Origin: Bacillus sp. 2B10
GTDB lineage: Bacteria > Pseudomonadota > Alphaproteobacteria > Sphingomonadales > Sphingomonadaceae
Length of the DNA: 64,000 bases
Assembly (NCBI GenBank): GCA_003946805.1
Contig: RPSH01000009.1
Location: forward strand, 1-64,000
Direction: 5' to 3'
Part shown: positions 32,939 through 41,560 of the stretch, piece after piece
Layout of the letters: every line of letters begins with the position of its first letter
Numbering within the stretch: the stretch's first letter is position 1
Program-made: the position numbers and the translations under genes
Notes under the pieces: generated by a model
Seen by the model: only the letters and a program-made list of their open reading frames with translations
What the model was told of the DNA's origin: nothing
Database searches by the model: none

Positions 32939-33238
32939 ATGTGCAGGATACTGAACAAGCGGGTGGGCGGCGTTCCGGCGGGGGCGGTCTATATCGGGCG
33001 CGGCTCGAAATGGGGGAACCCGTTCGTCATCGGGCGTGACGGGAATCGGGCGGAGGTCATCGCGAAGTACGGGCGCTGGTTGCGGACACAGCATCAGTTG
33101 CTGCGGGCGCTGGACGAACTGAGGGGCAGGGATCTGGTGTGCTTCTGCGCGCCGCTGGCGTGCCACGGCGATCTGCTGCGGTGGCTGGCGAATGCGACGC
33201 GGGCCGAGCGGATCGCGTGGTGGCGGGGCACGGGATGA
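32939..33238 (+). CDS. DUF4326 protein
   Basis: A 99-residue protein. AVYIGRGSKWGNPFVIGRDG, then LDELRGRDLVCFCAPLACHGDLL, is the DUF4326 signature; the Cys/His segment CFCAPLACHGD is its most conserved part. The family is common in phages and plasmids, and no activity is established. GGAGGTGACG precedes ATG 32939. It sits between the two copies of the leader repeat. Confidence 0.8.
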   Translation: MCRILNKRVGGVPAGAVYIGRGSKWGNPFVIGRDGNRAEVIAKYGRWLRTQHQLLRALDELRGRDLVCFCAPLACHGDLLRWLANATRAERIAWWRGTG

Positions 33239-33407
33239 CCGCGCCTGCCGGGGATGGAGCATGGGTCCGATCCCCGTGTCGGGGGTGACGCGCGATCGCC
33301 GACGTTCTGCTGAAAAGGCCCGCCATGGGCATCGAGCCCATGCCGGTCCTGGGGCGCGCGGGGCGGGCGTCGGGGATAATAATCTCTCTCAACAATTCCG
33401 AGTGTGG

Positions 33408-33594
33408 CACGGGACCGCACCGGCCTCAAGGACGGCGGGGCCCCACCATTTTTTTCGGCGGAGCAACCGTCGTCCCCTCATTCGACGGACGGTGGCCGCC
33501 GGAAAAAATCGTGACCCCCACCGCCGGCTTCGCCGGTCGCTGCGCGATCCTTGACCCCGGTGCTCGGAGCCCGTGCAGGGGAGGAGACCTCTTG
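33408..33594 (+). repeat. Copy 2 of the structured leader repeat
   Basis: Direct repeat of 32736-32918. CACCATTTTTTTCGGCGG at 33444-33461 pairs with CCGCCGGAAAAAATCGTG at about 33495-33512 with two mismatches. Differences from copy 1 are partly compensatory in the stem. It ends 18 bases before the start of the second DUF2493-type gene. Confidence 0.75.
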
Positions 33595-33612
33595 AAGAAG
33601 AAGGAGGTTCCG

Positions 33613-34584
33613 ATGACCAACGCAACTGTTTCCCACCTCGCCGACATCGCCGACCTGTTCGCTGACGAAACCGCAGATCCCTCGCACAGCTTCGCCGCCG
33701 CCTTCACCGAGACGGTGGATGGCTTCCAGATGACGCGCGGCGACGATCCGATCACCGCGGGACTGCCCGAAGCGTCGGAAGCGGAACGCGCCTCCGAGAT
33801 GGTGGTGCAGACGATCTTCGACGTGATGCGAGATACCCGGCTGGAGGATATCGCAGTACGGTTGGCGTGGGGTGTCGTCCATGCCTTCCACAAGGTGGCC
33901 AAGCAACTCGACGACGAAGCGGACCGGGCGGCGGTGCAGGTCAAGGACCTGATCCGGTCGGCGGACGGTAGCGAGATCGGCACCGTCGAACTGGAGGAGG
34001 CGCAGGCGCTTTGCCAGTCGCTGGACGAGGCGCGCGAAGCGGTCGAGTGCATGCGCGACCGTGCGGCGGATACGTTCCGGGTGGAGACCGGACGCCCGTG
34101 GTCGGCACCGCGCGCGACTTTGGTGTCGGGCAAGCGCACCGCGTCGGTGATCGACGGGACCAACTTTCTTGCAGCCCGCCGCCAGCGCCGGATCGAAGCG
34201 CACGCGCCGCAGGGTCCGGTGGTGCTCTTCTCGGGCGGACAGAAGTGGCACGACCACCAGCAGCTCTGGGACCAGCTGGACCAGATCCACGCGCGGGTGC
34301 CGGCGATGGTGCTGGTCACGACGGCGCAGGCGAAGGGGTGCGATGCCATCGCGGCGGCGTGGGCGGCCAGTCGAGGGGTGATGCTGGTGGCGATGGCGCT
34401 CAACCACCGGCTTGGAAACCGGGCGGGGTTCGCACGCAACGAGCAGATGGTGAAGCTGCAACCGGTGGAGGCAGTGGTCTGCGAAGGCTCGGGATTGCAG
34501 TCGCACCTTGCCCGGATGGTACGCGCGGCGAAGGTGCCGGCGCACTTCTTCCGCTGCGACGGACAACAGGCGGCGGCAGCGTGA
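33613..34584 (+). CDS. DUF2493 (SLOG-fold) protein, paralogue
   Basis: A 323-residue paralogue of the protein at 31388. It has the helical segment MVVQTIFDVMRDTRLEDIAV, then the SLOG part GPVVLFSGGQKWHDHQQLWD, AMVLVTTAQAKGCDAI and VMLVAMALNHRLGNRAGF. AAGGAGG precedes ATG 33613. The upstream region is the second leader repeat, so expression may be set by the same mechanism as the DUF4326 gene. Confidence 0.8.
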   Translation: MTNATVSHLADIADLFADETADPSHSFAAAFTETVDGFQMTRGDDPITAGLPEASEAERASEMVVQTIFDVMRDTRLEDIAVRLAWGVVHAFHKVAKQLDDEADRAAVQVKDLIRSADGSEIGTVELEEAQALCQSLDEAREAVECMRDRAADTFRVETGRPWSAPRATLVSGKRTASVIDGTNFLAARRQRRIEAHAPQGPVVLFSGGQKWHDHQQLWDQLDQIHARVPAMVLVTTAQAKGCDAIAAAWAASRGVMLVAMALNHRLGNRAGFARNEQMVKLQPVEAVVCEGSGLQSHLARMVRAAKVPAHFFRCDGQQAAAA

Positions 34585-34593
34585 ATCGCGCGC

Positions 34594-34632
34594 GGGATCG
34601 GTCGGGGTCACACCCGGCCGATCCCCTTTTTT
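34594..34632 (+). terminator. Rho-independent terminator
   Basis: GGGATCGGTCGGG at 34594-34606 pairs with CCCGGCCGATCCC at 34613-34625 (one wobble, six-base loop), and six T follow the next C. It begins nine bases after the stop of the DUF2493 gene. Confidence 0.8.
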
Positions 34633-34646
34633 GCTGGCCGGGGAGG

Positions 34647-34701
34647 ATCGACCGCTCTCGGGACCCTGCCCCTGCGGGACTGGGTCCGTCGAGCGGTCGA
34701 T
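34647..34701. repeat. Nested inverted repeat
   Basis: ATCGACCGCTC at 34647-34657 pairs perfectly with 34691-34701. Inside, GGACCC pairs with GGGTCC. The structure lies just after the terminator in a 230-base gap that also has the leader of the next gene. It could be a protein-binding or processing site; no role is visible. Confidence 0.5.
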
Positions 34702-34865
34702 GCGACGGCGATGCCATCGGCCTCCTGTGCGCGGCTCCGCCGTGCTCGTCGCTGGGACATCCCTGCGGGATGACGTTGACGATCGGTGCAGGTCACCACG
34801 GTATCATGCCGGCACCAGAGGAGAGGGGGATTTTGCGGGATGGCCGAACAAAGGAGATCAGAGCC

Positions 34866-35381
34866 ATGACCACGAACGCGACCAACACCGCGAACGCAAA
34901 GCCGTCGGTATTCATCTCCGGGTCGATCGCGATCCGGCAATTGTCCGGCCCGGTGACCGAGCGCATCGAGGCGATCTTCGACCGTGGCCTGCCGGTCCTG
35001 ATCGGGGATGCCCGTGGTGCGGATACGGCGGTCCAGCGGCTCCTCCACGAGCGCGGTGCCAAGAACCTGACGGTGTTCGCGGCTGACGGCTTTCCCCGCA
35101 ACAATGTCGGCGACTGGCAGGTCCGCAATGTACCGGGCGAAGGCCGTAGCGGCACCGCGGCATTCCACGCCGGCAAGGACCGGGCGATGGCGGCGGAGGC
35201 GGATACCGGGCTGGTGGTATGGGACGGCAAAAGTCGCGGCAGTCTCGCCAATATCCATCGGCTCTGCGGGCGGGGATGCTTCGTCGCGGTGTGGCTTGAG
35301 GACGAGGCTCGGTTCGAGAACCTCAATTCGGACGAGGCGCGGACGGCATTCGTGGCGCGATATCCGTCCCGCTCGCACTGA
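34866..35381 (+). CDS. Small SLOG-like protein
   Basis: A 171-residue protein. PSVFISGSIAIRQLSG, then RGLPVLIGDARGADTAVQR and LTVFAADGFPRNN, is a Rossmann-like SLOG/DUF2493-type core that should bind a nucleotide ligand. Unlike the two longer paralogues, it lacks the N-terminal helical domain. AAGGAG precedes ATG 34866. Confidence 0.75.
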   Translation: MTTNATNTANAKPSVFISGSIAIRQLSGPVTERIEAIFDRGLPVLIGDARGADTAVQRLLHERGAKNLTVFAADGFPRNNVGDWQVRNVPGEGRSGTAAFHAGKDRAMAAEADTGLVVWDGKSRGSLANIHRLCGRGCFVAVWLEDEARFENLNSDEARTAFVARYPSRSH

Positions 35382-35445
35382 ACGGTTCGCGCCGCTGGAG
35401 GGCGGTACGCTGCGGTCCTGTCGGATTACAGCGTACCGCCCTTCG

Positions 35446-35688
35446 TCATGCAGCCCTAGCCGTCGGCAGCGCTCTCAGCGCGCCGACGGCAGCGGCTCCA
35501 CCGACCCGGATCGCGTGGGTCATCAGGTCGCGGAACTCGCGCTCGCTGAGCGCTTCGATGCCGACGTCCTTCACCATCGCAGCGTAGCGATCGCGAAGCG
35601 CGCTGCGTGCCTGTGTGACCTCTTCGACCATCTTGCGCTGGCGCGCTTCGAGGTCCGCCAGTCGTTCTCGTTCATTCAGTTTGGGCAT
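35446..35688 (-). CDS. Small coiled-coil protein (DUF6437-like)
   Basis: An 80-residue protein from ATG 35688 (an in-frame start lies at 35754). ERERLADLEARQRKMVEEV is coiled coil, followed by RDRYAAMVKDVGIEALSER and IRVGGAAAVGALRALP. This matches a small alphaproteobacterial plasmid family, as I recall it; it also resembles the small TraD-type proteins near relaxase genes. It is divergent from the mobilisation block, as accessory relaxosome genes often are. Confidence 0.55.
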   Translation of the reverse strand: MPKLNERERLADLEARQRKMVEEVTQARSALRDRYAAMVKDVGIEALSEREFRDLMTHAIRVGGAAAVGALRALPTARAA

Positions 35689-35754
35689 GTCCAACTCGCT
35701 GTCATCGGGCTGCCCGCCACCCGTCATCATGCGACGCACGCGGTGCGTTCGCAA

Positions 35755-36199
35755 CCCGGATCGGAGGATCGTATCATGACAATCAGCGTCCTATTTCAGT
35801 GCAGCGTCGCGGACCGGCGTGCCGCCGGAAGGTATGAAGGTGCCCCCTACCGGGGGAGGTCCGCCATCGTGGCTGATGGTGGTCGCAGCGGTCAGGCCGC
35901 TGCGCTGGGGAGGACGCACGTCCTTCGTCCGTTTTAATGCACCGTACGCACGGGTGCTCCGGAGCGAATCCGCCAGTAAACACGATGCTATAGCCGTGTG
36001 TGCCATGTACCACGCCGCCGCGCCCGTTTGTGATACACGGCACACTGACCCGGATAGCCAGGAGCTACCCTGCTGATCCTGCTGGATTATGGCTGTGGTA
36101 CACGGCCCGCACGGCATGTCGTTGATCGCAAGGCGCGATCGGCGTATAGCGACCCTGCTTCATATCCGTGCCGCGGGGCTCCACGTCGGAGCTTCGCCC
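35755..36199. other. Intergenic region before the mobilisation genes
   Basis: About 445 bases with several inverted repeats: GCAGCGG...CCGCTGC near 35890, CCCC...GGGG near 35850, and the longer repeat at 35998-36045. Short open frames on both strands have no coding bias. It is a natural site for oriT and for the promoters of the divergent genes. Confidence 0.45.
35998..36045. other. Candidate oriT inverted repeat
   Basis: GTGTGCCATGTACC at 35998-36011 and GATACACGGCACAC at 36032-36045 are complementary at 12 of 14 positions around a 20-base loop. A related half-site (GGTACACGG) lies at about 36095. The position, just upstream of the small accessory gene, coupling protein and MobF relaxase, fits an origin of transfer. 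A nick site cannot be fixed by eye. Confidence 0.35.
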
Positions 36200-36499
36200 G
36201 TGATCAAGATCAATGTCCGTATCGACGAGGCGCTGCACGCGCGCCTCCAGCGTCGCGCGCATGATGCCGACCTGACGCTGTCCGCCTTTCTGCGCCGGGT
36301 ACTCCAGCAAGGTGCCGACCCCGCCAACGGCTACGTCTTCTCGTCGCAGGACGAGATCCTGGCGACCTGCATCCAGATCCTCTCGATCGTCGCCACCGGG
36401 ATCGGCCAGCAATCGCCGAAAGCCCTCCAGCAGGGGATGGCGGACGCCCGCGCGATCCTCACCGAACGGGGCCTGCTCGGCCGGGAGAATGCGCGATGA
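36200..36499 (+). CDS. Mobilisation accessory protein, ribbon-helix-helix-like
   Basis: A 99-residue protein from GTG 36200. IKINVRIDEALHARLQRRAHD, then LTLSAFLRRVLQQ, has the strand-helix-helix layout of ribbon-helix-helix DNA-binding proteins. The C-terminal half (SSQDEILATCIQILSIVATGIG) is helical. Such proteins bind oriT and help the relaxase. CGGAG lies eight bases before the GTG. Its stop overlaps the coupling-protein start by four bases. Confidence 0.65.
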   Translation: MIKINVRIDEALHARLQRRAHDADLTLSAFLRRVLQQGADPANGYVFSSQDEILATCIQILSIVATGIGQQSPKALQQGMADARAILTERGLLGRENAR

Positions 36500-38601
36500 G
36501 CCTCTTCCGGCATGACATGCTCGGCGCCTGGACGAGGGGCGGGCAGGCGACGGTCCACAACGTCCGGATGACCACGCAGGTGTTCTTCCAGACCGCCTTG
36601 GCCGGGGTGGTACTCTGGATCGTCGGCATCGTCTGGTACGCGCTCGAGAAATCCACCGAGTACGAACGCTTCGTGCTGGTGAAGCTCGCCGAGGCGGCGA
36701 TCAAGGTCGATGCCGCGCCCGGTACCAACGACCCCGTCCGCTTCCACGATCCCGCCGGTCGCGAATATTGGACCTCGGCCGACTGGCTGCTTGCCTCCGG
36801 GCTGGCGAAGCGGACGTTGCACAGCTTCGAGATATACCTCCTTCACGGGGCGTTGCTCTCCGGCGCGTTCGCGCTGGCGGCGCTTGCCTGGGCCTGGTTC
36901 TACTTCGCGCGGATGGGGAAGGGGCTCGGCTCCAACGAGTATCTGCGCGGCGCCCATTTCGGCACCCGCCGCGATGTCCGACGCGCGTTGCGCGGACAGA
37001 AGAAGGGGCCGCTCAACATCGGCGGCGTCGCCGTGCCGGAGGCCTATGAGCCCGAGCACATCCTGCTGTGCGGGGCGCCGGGCACCGGCAAGACCAACCT
37101 CATCGTCACCATGCTGGAGGGCATCCGCAAGTCCAAGCGGCGCGCGATCGTCTACGACACCGCTGGCACCTTCGTGGAGAAGTTTTACCGCCCCGGCGTC
37201 GACACGCTGCTCAATCCGCTCGATGCGCGTACTGCCCGCTGGTCGCCCTGGGTCGATGTGCCGCGCGACTATCATTACGATCAGATCGCGGAGTCGACGA
37301 TCCCCGACAAGCCGGGCGATCCGTTCTGGGCGAAGGCGGCGCGCGGTACGCTGGTCGCGGTGCTGCGCAAGCTCGCGAGCCAGAAACACACCTATGTCTC
37401 GGTGATGCTCGATCGCCTCGTCCGGTCGAAGCTGAAGCACCTCGCCGCCTTCGTCGCGGGGACCGACGCCGCCGCCTTTATCTCCACCGAAGGAGAGCGC
37501 ACCTCCGCCGGCGTCCAGGCCGAGCTCGCCTCGGTGATGCGCTCGTTCGGCTATCTCGACGATACCGAGGACGGCTTCTCGATCCGCGACTGGGTGGAGG
37601 AGGGGAAGGCCGACAGCTGGCTGTTCGTCACCGTCAAGGCCGACCAGCTTCCCTCGCTGCGCCCACTCATCACCGTCTGGCTCGATATCGCCATCTCCGC
37701 GATTATGAGCCTCGCCCCCGATCGCGATCGCCGACTTTACTGTGTCATCGACGAGCTGCCGACGCTCCAGAAACTGCCATCGCTGTCCGACTTCCTCGCC
37801 CGCGCGCGGAAGTACGGTGGCTGCGGCATCCTCGGCTTCCAGTCCTATCCCCAGCTCCGCGCCACCTATGGCCAGGAGGATGCCGCGGCGATCACCGGCT
37901 ATTGCTCGACCTGGGTGGCGCTGCGCGCCAACGACACCGACACCGCCAAACATGTCTCCGAGAATCTCGGCCAGGTCGAGCAGGTCGAGGCCAACGAGGG
38001 CATGAGCTACGGCGTCAACGACATGCGTGACGGGGTGAACCTGTCGCGGATGCAGGTGACCCGCCCGCTGGTGATGCACACCGAGGTCACCAACCTGCCC
38101 AACCTGTCGGGCTATCTGCGCTTCGGCCGCAACCTGCCGGTGATGCGATTCGACGACCGCTACAACCCCATCGCCACCATCGCAGCCGGGTTCGTCGAGC
38201 GCACCACCCCGGCGATCCGGCTCGACACGGCGATGACGCTGATCAAGATCGCGCACGCGGAATCGAAGGTCCGCGACGCGTTGGATGTTGAGAAAGCGAC
38301 GGGGAAGAAGGAGGGGCAGGAGCCGAAGGCAGCACCTGCATCCGTGAAGCCTGCCAACAGCCCGGGCCACTCCGCCGAAGGGGAACCGGCAGCTACCCAG
38401 TCCGACCTCTTCGGAGCCAGGTCCGCCATCCCGGCCGGCGTCCCGATCGAGGAAGCCATTCTTGCCGCGGAGGACGGTGAGCTGCCCATTCCACCGCGCG
38501 CCGCCTGGGAGATGGTCGGCGGACGCGCGGGCGAGGTGATCTCCCGTTTGGTCCAGCACGGCGAGGCCGATGGTCCCCGTCATGACGCGAGGCCGGCATG
38601 A
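36496..38601 (+). CDS. traD: TraD/VirD4-type type IV coupling protein
   Basis: A 701-residue inner-membrane ATPase. Two membrane segments lie at about 27-49 and 115-137, followed by the motor domain: Walker A CGAPGTGKTNLI (192-203), Walker B LYCVIDELP (about 414-422) and a segment with GFQSYPQLRATYG. It should pump relaxase-bound DNA to the transfer channel. The C-terminal 100 residues are acidic, Pro/Ala-rich and likely disordered. It overlaps the accessory gene before it and the relaxase after it. Confidence 0.92.
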   Translation: MSLFRHDMLGAWTRGGQATVHNVRMTTQVFFQTALAGVVLWIVGIVWYALEKSTEYERFVLVKLAEAAIKVDAAPGTNDPVRFHDPAGREYWTSADWLLASGLAKRTLHSFEIYLLHGALLSGAFALAALAWAWFYFARMGKGLGSNEYLRGAHFGTRRDVRRALRGQKKGPLNIGGVAVPEAYEPEHILLCGAPGTGKTNLIVTMLEGIRKSKRRAIVYDTAGTFVEKFYRPGVDTLLNPLDARTARWSPWVDVPRDYHYDQIAESTIPDKPGDPFWAKAARGTLVAVLRKLASQKHTYVSVMLDRLVRSKLKHLAAFVAGTDAAAFISTEGERTSAGVQAELASVMRSFGYLDDTEDGFSIRDWVEEGKADSWLFVTVKADQLPSLRPLITVWLDIAISAIMSLAPDRDRRLYCVIDELPTLQKLPSLSDFLARARKYGGCGILGFQSYPQLRATYGQEDAAAITGYCSTWVALRANDTDTAKHVSENLGQVEQVEANEGMSYGVNDMRDGVNLSRMQVTRPLVMHTEVTNLPNLSGYLRFGRNLPVMRFDDRYNPIATIAAGFVERTTPAIRLDTAMTLIKIAHAESKVRDALDVEKATGKKEGQEPKAAPASVKPANSPGHSAEGEPAATQSDLFGARSAIPAGVPIEEAILAAEDGELPIPPRAAWEMVGGRAGEVISRLVQHGEADGPRHDARPA

Positions 38602-41552
38602 TCCATCCCCGCCGCCTCAAGGGGACCCCTGCCAACATCGCCCGCTATTATACGGTGGGCGACTACTACACCAAGGGCGCCGACGAGCATTCCGAATGGG
38701 GCGGCGCGCTCGCTGCCGAATTGGGCCTATCGGGCAAGGTAGATCCCGCTGTGTTCAAGGAGCTGCTCGCCGGCAAGGTCGCCGGCCAGCAGCTCGGCCG
38801 GCATCGCCAGGAAGGCGGGATCGAGCATCATCCCGGCTGGGACTTCGCGGTCAACGCGCCCAAGTCGGTGTCGATCATGGCGCTAGTCGCGGGCGACGAG
38901 CGGATCATCGCCGCGCACGAGCTCGCGGTCGGGGTAGCACTGTCCTATCTGGAAGAGCACGCGACGCTCCGCCGTCGCGACGACGGCAAGATCGTCCACG
39001 AGACCACCGGCCGCGTCCTCGTCGCGCGCTTCACCGAGCACGCCAGCCGCGAACTCGACCCCCATCTCCACACCCATGCGGTCGTGCTCAACATGACCAA
39101 TCGCGAGGATGGCGGGCCGATGGCGAGCCTCGAAACCCGCGCCATGTATGCCGAGCAGATGACCGCAGGGCAGGTCTATCGCAACGACCTTGCCCACTTG
39201 GTCCGTGAGCTCGGCTACGAGATCGACAGCGATCCCCGCACAGGGCTGTTCGAGATCCGCGACGTGCCCGGTCGCCTTATGCACGCCTTCTCGCAACGTG
39301 CCGAGCAGATCAACGCCTATGCGAAGGAGCATGGCCTGGAAGGGCAGGCGGCGCGGCGGCAGGCGTTCTACGCGACGCGGCCCGCGAAGGAGCGGATCGG
39401 GCTCGACGAACTGCACGGTCGCTGGGCCGAGCGATCGGCCGCGGAGCAGGAGAAGCTGGGTGAGGTGCGCGACGCGGCGAATGGCCACGACGTGTCCGTA
39501 GACCCCGCCACCGCCGCCCGTGCGACGCTGTTCGGCATCCGCCAGACCGAGACGCGCGAGGCGGTCAACGAGCTCGGGCGCATGCTTCGCGTCGGGCTCG
39601 CCAGCCATGTCGGCGAGGTACGGCTGGCGGAGGTCCGGCCGCTGATGGATGACCATGCGGAGCGCCGCAAGCTCCTCACCACTCGCGAGCCGACCGGCGA
39701 CAAGGTTCTGCTGCGCGGGCGCACGACCAGGCGCACCGCGCGGCTCGAACAGGCGCTCGCCCAGCATATCGCGCTGGGTCTCGACGACGCCCGTCCAATC
39801 GCCAACGCCGACCGTTTGCTCCCCATCCTTGAGACCGCCGGGCTCACGCCGCAGCAGGAGCAGGCGGTCGCCGCCGCAGCGCTGACCCGCGATCGGGTGA
39901 CCGGCGTCCACGGCGTCGCCGGCGCCGGCAAGTCGATGCTGGTGGGGACGCTGCGCACGGCGGCGGAACCCGGCACCGAGTTCATCGCGCTGGCGCCGAC
40001 CTCGTCGGCCGCCGCCAATCTCGGACAGAGCGCGGGTATTCCGTCGCGCACCGTCGCGAGCCTGCTCGCCACCGGCGGTTACGGCCTCACCCCCGCGCAC
40101 GTCCTCGTCCTCGACGAGGCCGGGCAACTCGGCAACCGCCAGGCGCTGCGCATGCTGGAGATCAGCCGGGTAACCGGCGCCCGCCTGCTCCTGCTGGGCG
40201 ACAACAGCCAGACCGGCGCGATCGAGCAGGGCAAGGCGTTCTGGCTGATGCAGCGGCTGGGAATGCCGACCGCGCAATTGACCGAGTCGATGCGTCAGCA
40301 GACGCGCTCGATGAAGGCTGCAGTGACCCGGGCCCGGGCCGGCGACTACACCGGGTCGATGGCGGCGCTCGACCGGGTGACGAGCGGCGAAGATACCGAG
40401 GAACTAGCCAAGGGCATGGTCGCCGAATGGACGCGGCTGAGCGGGAACACCCGAGCCTCGACCAACATCCTCGTGCTCGAGAACCAGACCCGTCAACTCG
40501 TCCACGCGATGATTCGCGACACGCTGAAGCGGGAGGGCGTGGTGGCTGCCGAGGACACGCGGCTGGAGGTACTGTCGTCCGCGCCGATGACCGACCAGGA
40601 GAAGCTTTACGCGCGCTTCTACTCGGGCGGGCAGGTGGTGACGTTCGGTCGTGACATCTCGGTCGCAGGGATCGCGTGCGAAACCGAATACCGTGTCGTC
40701 GGGATCGGACGCGAGCCGAACGGGCGGCAGGTGGTCAAGCTGGCCAACCAGCATGGACAGATCATCCGCTGGGAGCCGCGGCTGGGGCAGGTCCGCAACG
40801 TCAACGTCTTCAACGTCGAGGAGCGCGATCTCGCACAGGGTGACCGCATCCAGTGGCGGCTGGTCAGCCACGAGCTGGGCCTGAAGAACGCCGATCGCGG
40901 TACGGTGGAGAAGCTGGCCGAGAACGTGGCGACGATCCGTTGGGATCGCGGCGGCCGGGTGCAGGAGGTCGACCTCGACCGGCACCGCACCTGGGATCAT
41001 GGGTATGCCGAGACGGTCTATTCGGCGCAGTCGAAGACCTATGCGCGTGTCTACGTCCTGGCGCCGGTCGGCTCCGCGCTGGTCAATGGCCAGAACTATT
41101 ACACCGCGATCACGCGTGCCCGCTTCGGGGTGAAGCTGTGGACCGAAGACCCGAAGGCGCTGGCCGAGAAGCTCGAACAGAATTCGGGCGAGAAAACCTC
41201 GGCGCTGGAAGGGCTGGGACGGCTCGATAAGGACGGGCGTCGCGCGGTGGCTGGGCGGCATCCCGATCAGCTTCAGGAGGGCAGGGCGGAGCAGGAGCGC
41301 TGGCGGGAGGAGCGCCGCGAAGGTGTGCTGATGCGACAGCTTGGCCGACGTCCGGCGCCGCCCGACGGCATTGCAGAGCAACTCGCCGAGGGCGCGCGCG
41401 AGATCGCGGTGCGGCTCGACCGCTTCCTCCAGGCTGTGCTCGATCGCGAGCGGACGCCGGACCGCGAAGGCAGTGAAGCGCCCGGGCATACGCCTGCCGC
41501 ACCGTCCCATTTCCCCGAACATACCGTGCGGCAGCGCGGTCCCGAACGCTGA
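38598..41552 (+). CDS. MobF-family relaxase-helicase (TrwC/TraI-type)
   Basis: A 984-residue protein. The relaxase domain has YYTVGDYY near 17-24 (Tyr candidates for nicking), GWDFAVNAPKSVS (about 79-91) and the metal-binding HLHTHAVV (about 156-163). The helicase part has Walker A GVAGAGKS near 440, LVLDEAGQLG and a final UvrD-like segment with YSAQSKTYARVYV. The protein should nick oriT, stay bound to the 5' end and unwind the plasmid. A Glu/Arg-rich tail follows. The ATG overlaps the coupling-protein stop. Confidence 0.92.
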   Translation: MIHPRRLKGTPANIARYYTVGDYYTKGADEHSEWGGALAAELGLSGKVDPAVFKELLAGKVAGQQLGRHRQEGGIEHHPGWDFAVNAPKSVSIMALVAGDERIIAAHELAVGVALSYLEEHATLRRRDDGKIVHETTGRVLVARFTEHASRELDPHLHTHAVVLNMTNREDGGPMASLETRAMYAEQMTAGQVYRNDLAHLVRELGYEIDSDPRTGLFEIRDVPGRLMHAFSQRAEQINAYAKEHGLEGQAARRQAFYATRPAKERIGLDELHGRWAERSAAEQEKLGEVRDAANGHDVSVDPATAARATLFGIRQTETREAVNELGRMLRVGLASHVGEVRLAEVRPLMDDHAERRKLLTTREPTGDKVLLRGRTTRRTARLEQALAQHIALGLDDARPIANADRLLPILETAGLTPQQEQAVAAAALTRDRVTGVHGVAGAGKSMLVGTLRTAAEPGTEFIALAPTSSAAANLGQSAGIPSRTVASLLATGGYGLTPAHVLVLDEAGQLGNRQALRMLEISRVTGARLLLLGDNSQTGAIEQGKAFWLMQRLGMPTAQLTESMRQQTRSMKAAVTRARAGDYTGSMAALDRVTSGEDTEELAKGMVAEWTRLSGNTRASTNILVLENQTRQLVHAMIRDTLKREGVVAAEDTRLEVLSSAPMTDQEKLYARFYSGGQVVTFGRDISVAGIACETEYRVVGIGREPNGRQVVKLANQHGQIIRWEPRLGQVRNVNVFNVEERDLAQGDRIQWRLVSHELGLKNADRGTVEKLAENVATIRWDRGGRVQEVDLDRHRTWDHGYAETVYSAQSKTYARVYVLAPVGSALVNGQNYYTAITRARFGVKLWTEDPKALAEKLEQNSGEKTSALEGLGRLDKDGRRAVAGRHPDQLQEGRAEQERWREERREGVLMRQLGRRPAPPDGIAEQLAEGAREIAVRLDRFLQAVLDRERTPDREGSEAPGHTPAAPSHFPEHTVRQRGPER

Positions 41553-41560
41553 GGTCCGCC

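Noticed and set aside
35783..36076. Short open frames on both strands before the mobilisation genes
   Set aside because: No ribosome sites and no coding bias; the region is rich in inverted repeats and better explained as control or oriT sequence.
36331..38583. 750-residue open frame on the minus strand opposite the coupling-protein gene
   Set aside because: It is an antisense shadow caused by high G+C; the plus-strand frame has clear TraD motifs and the minus frame reads as Arg/Gly/Asp-rich low-complexity sequence.
38883..40277. 464-residue minus-strand frame in the relaxase gene
   Set aside because: Shadow frame of the MobF gene with no motif.
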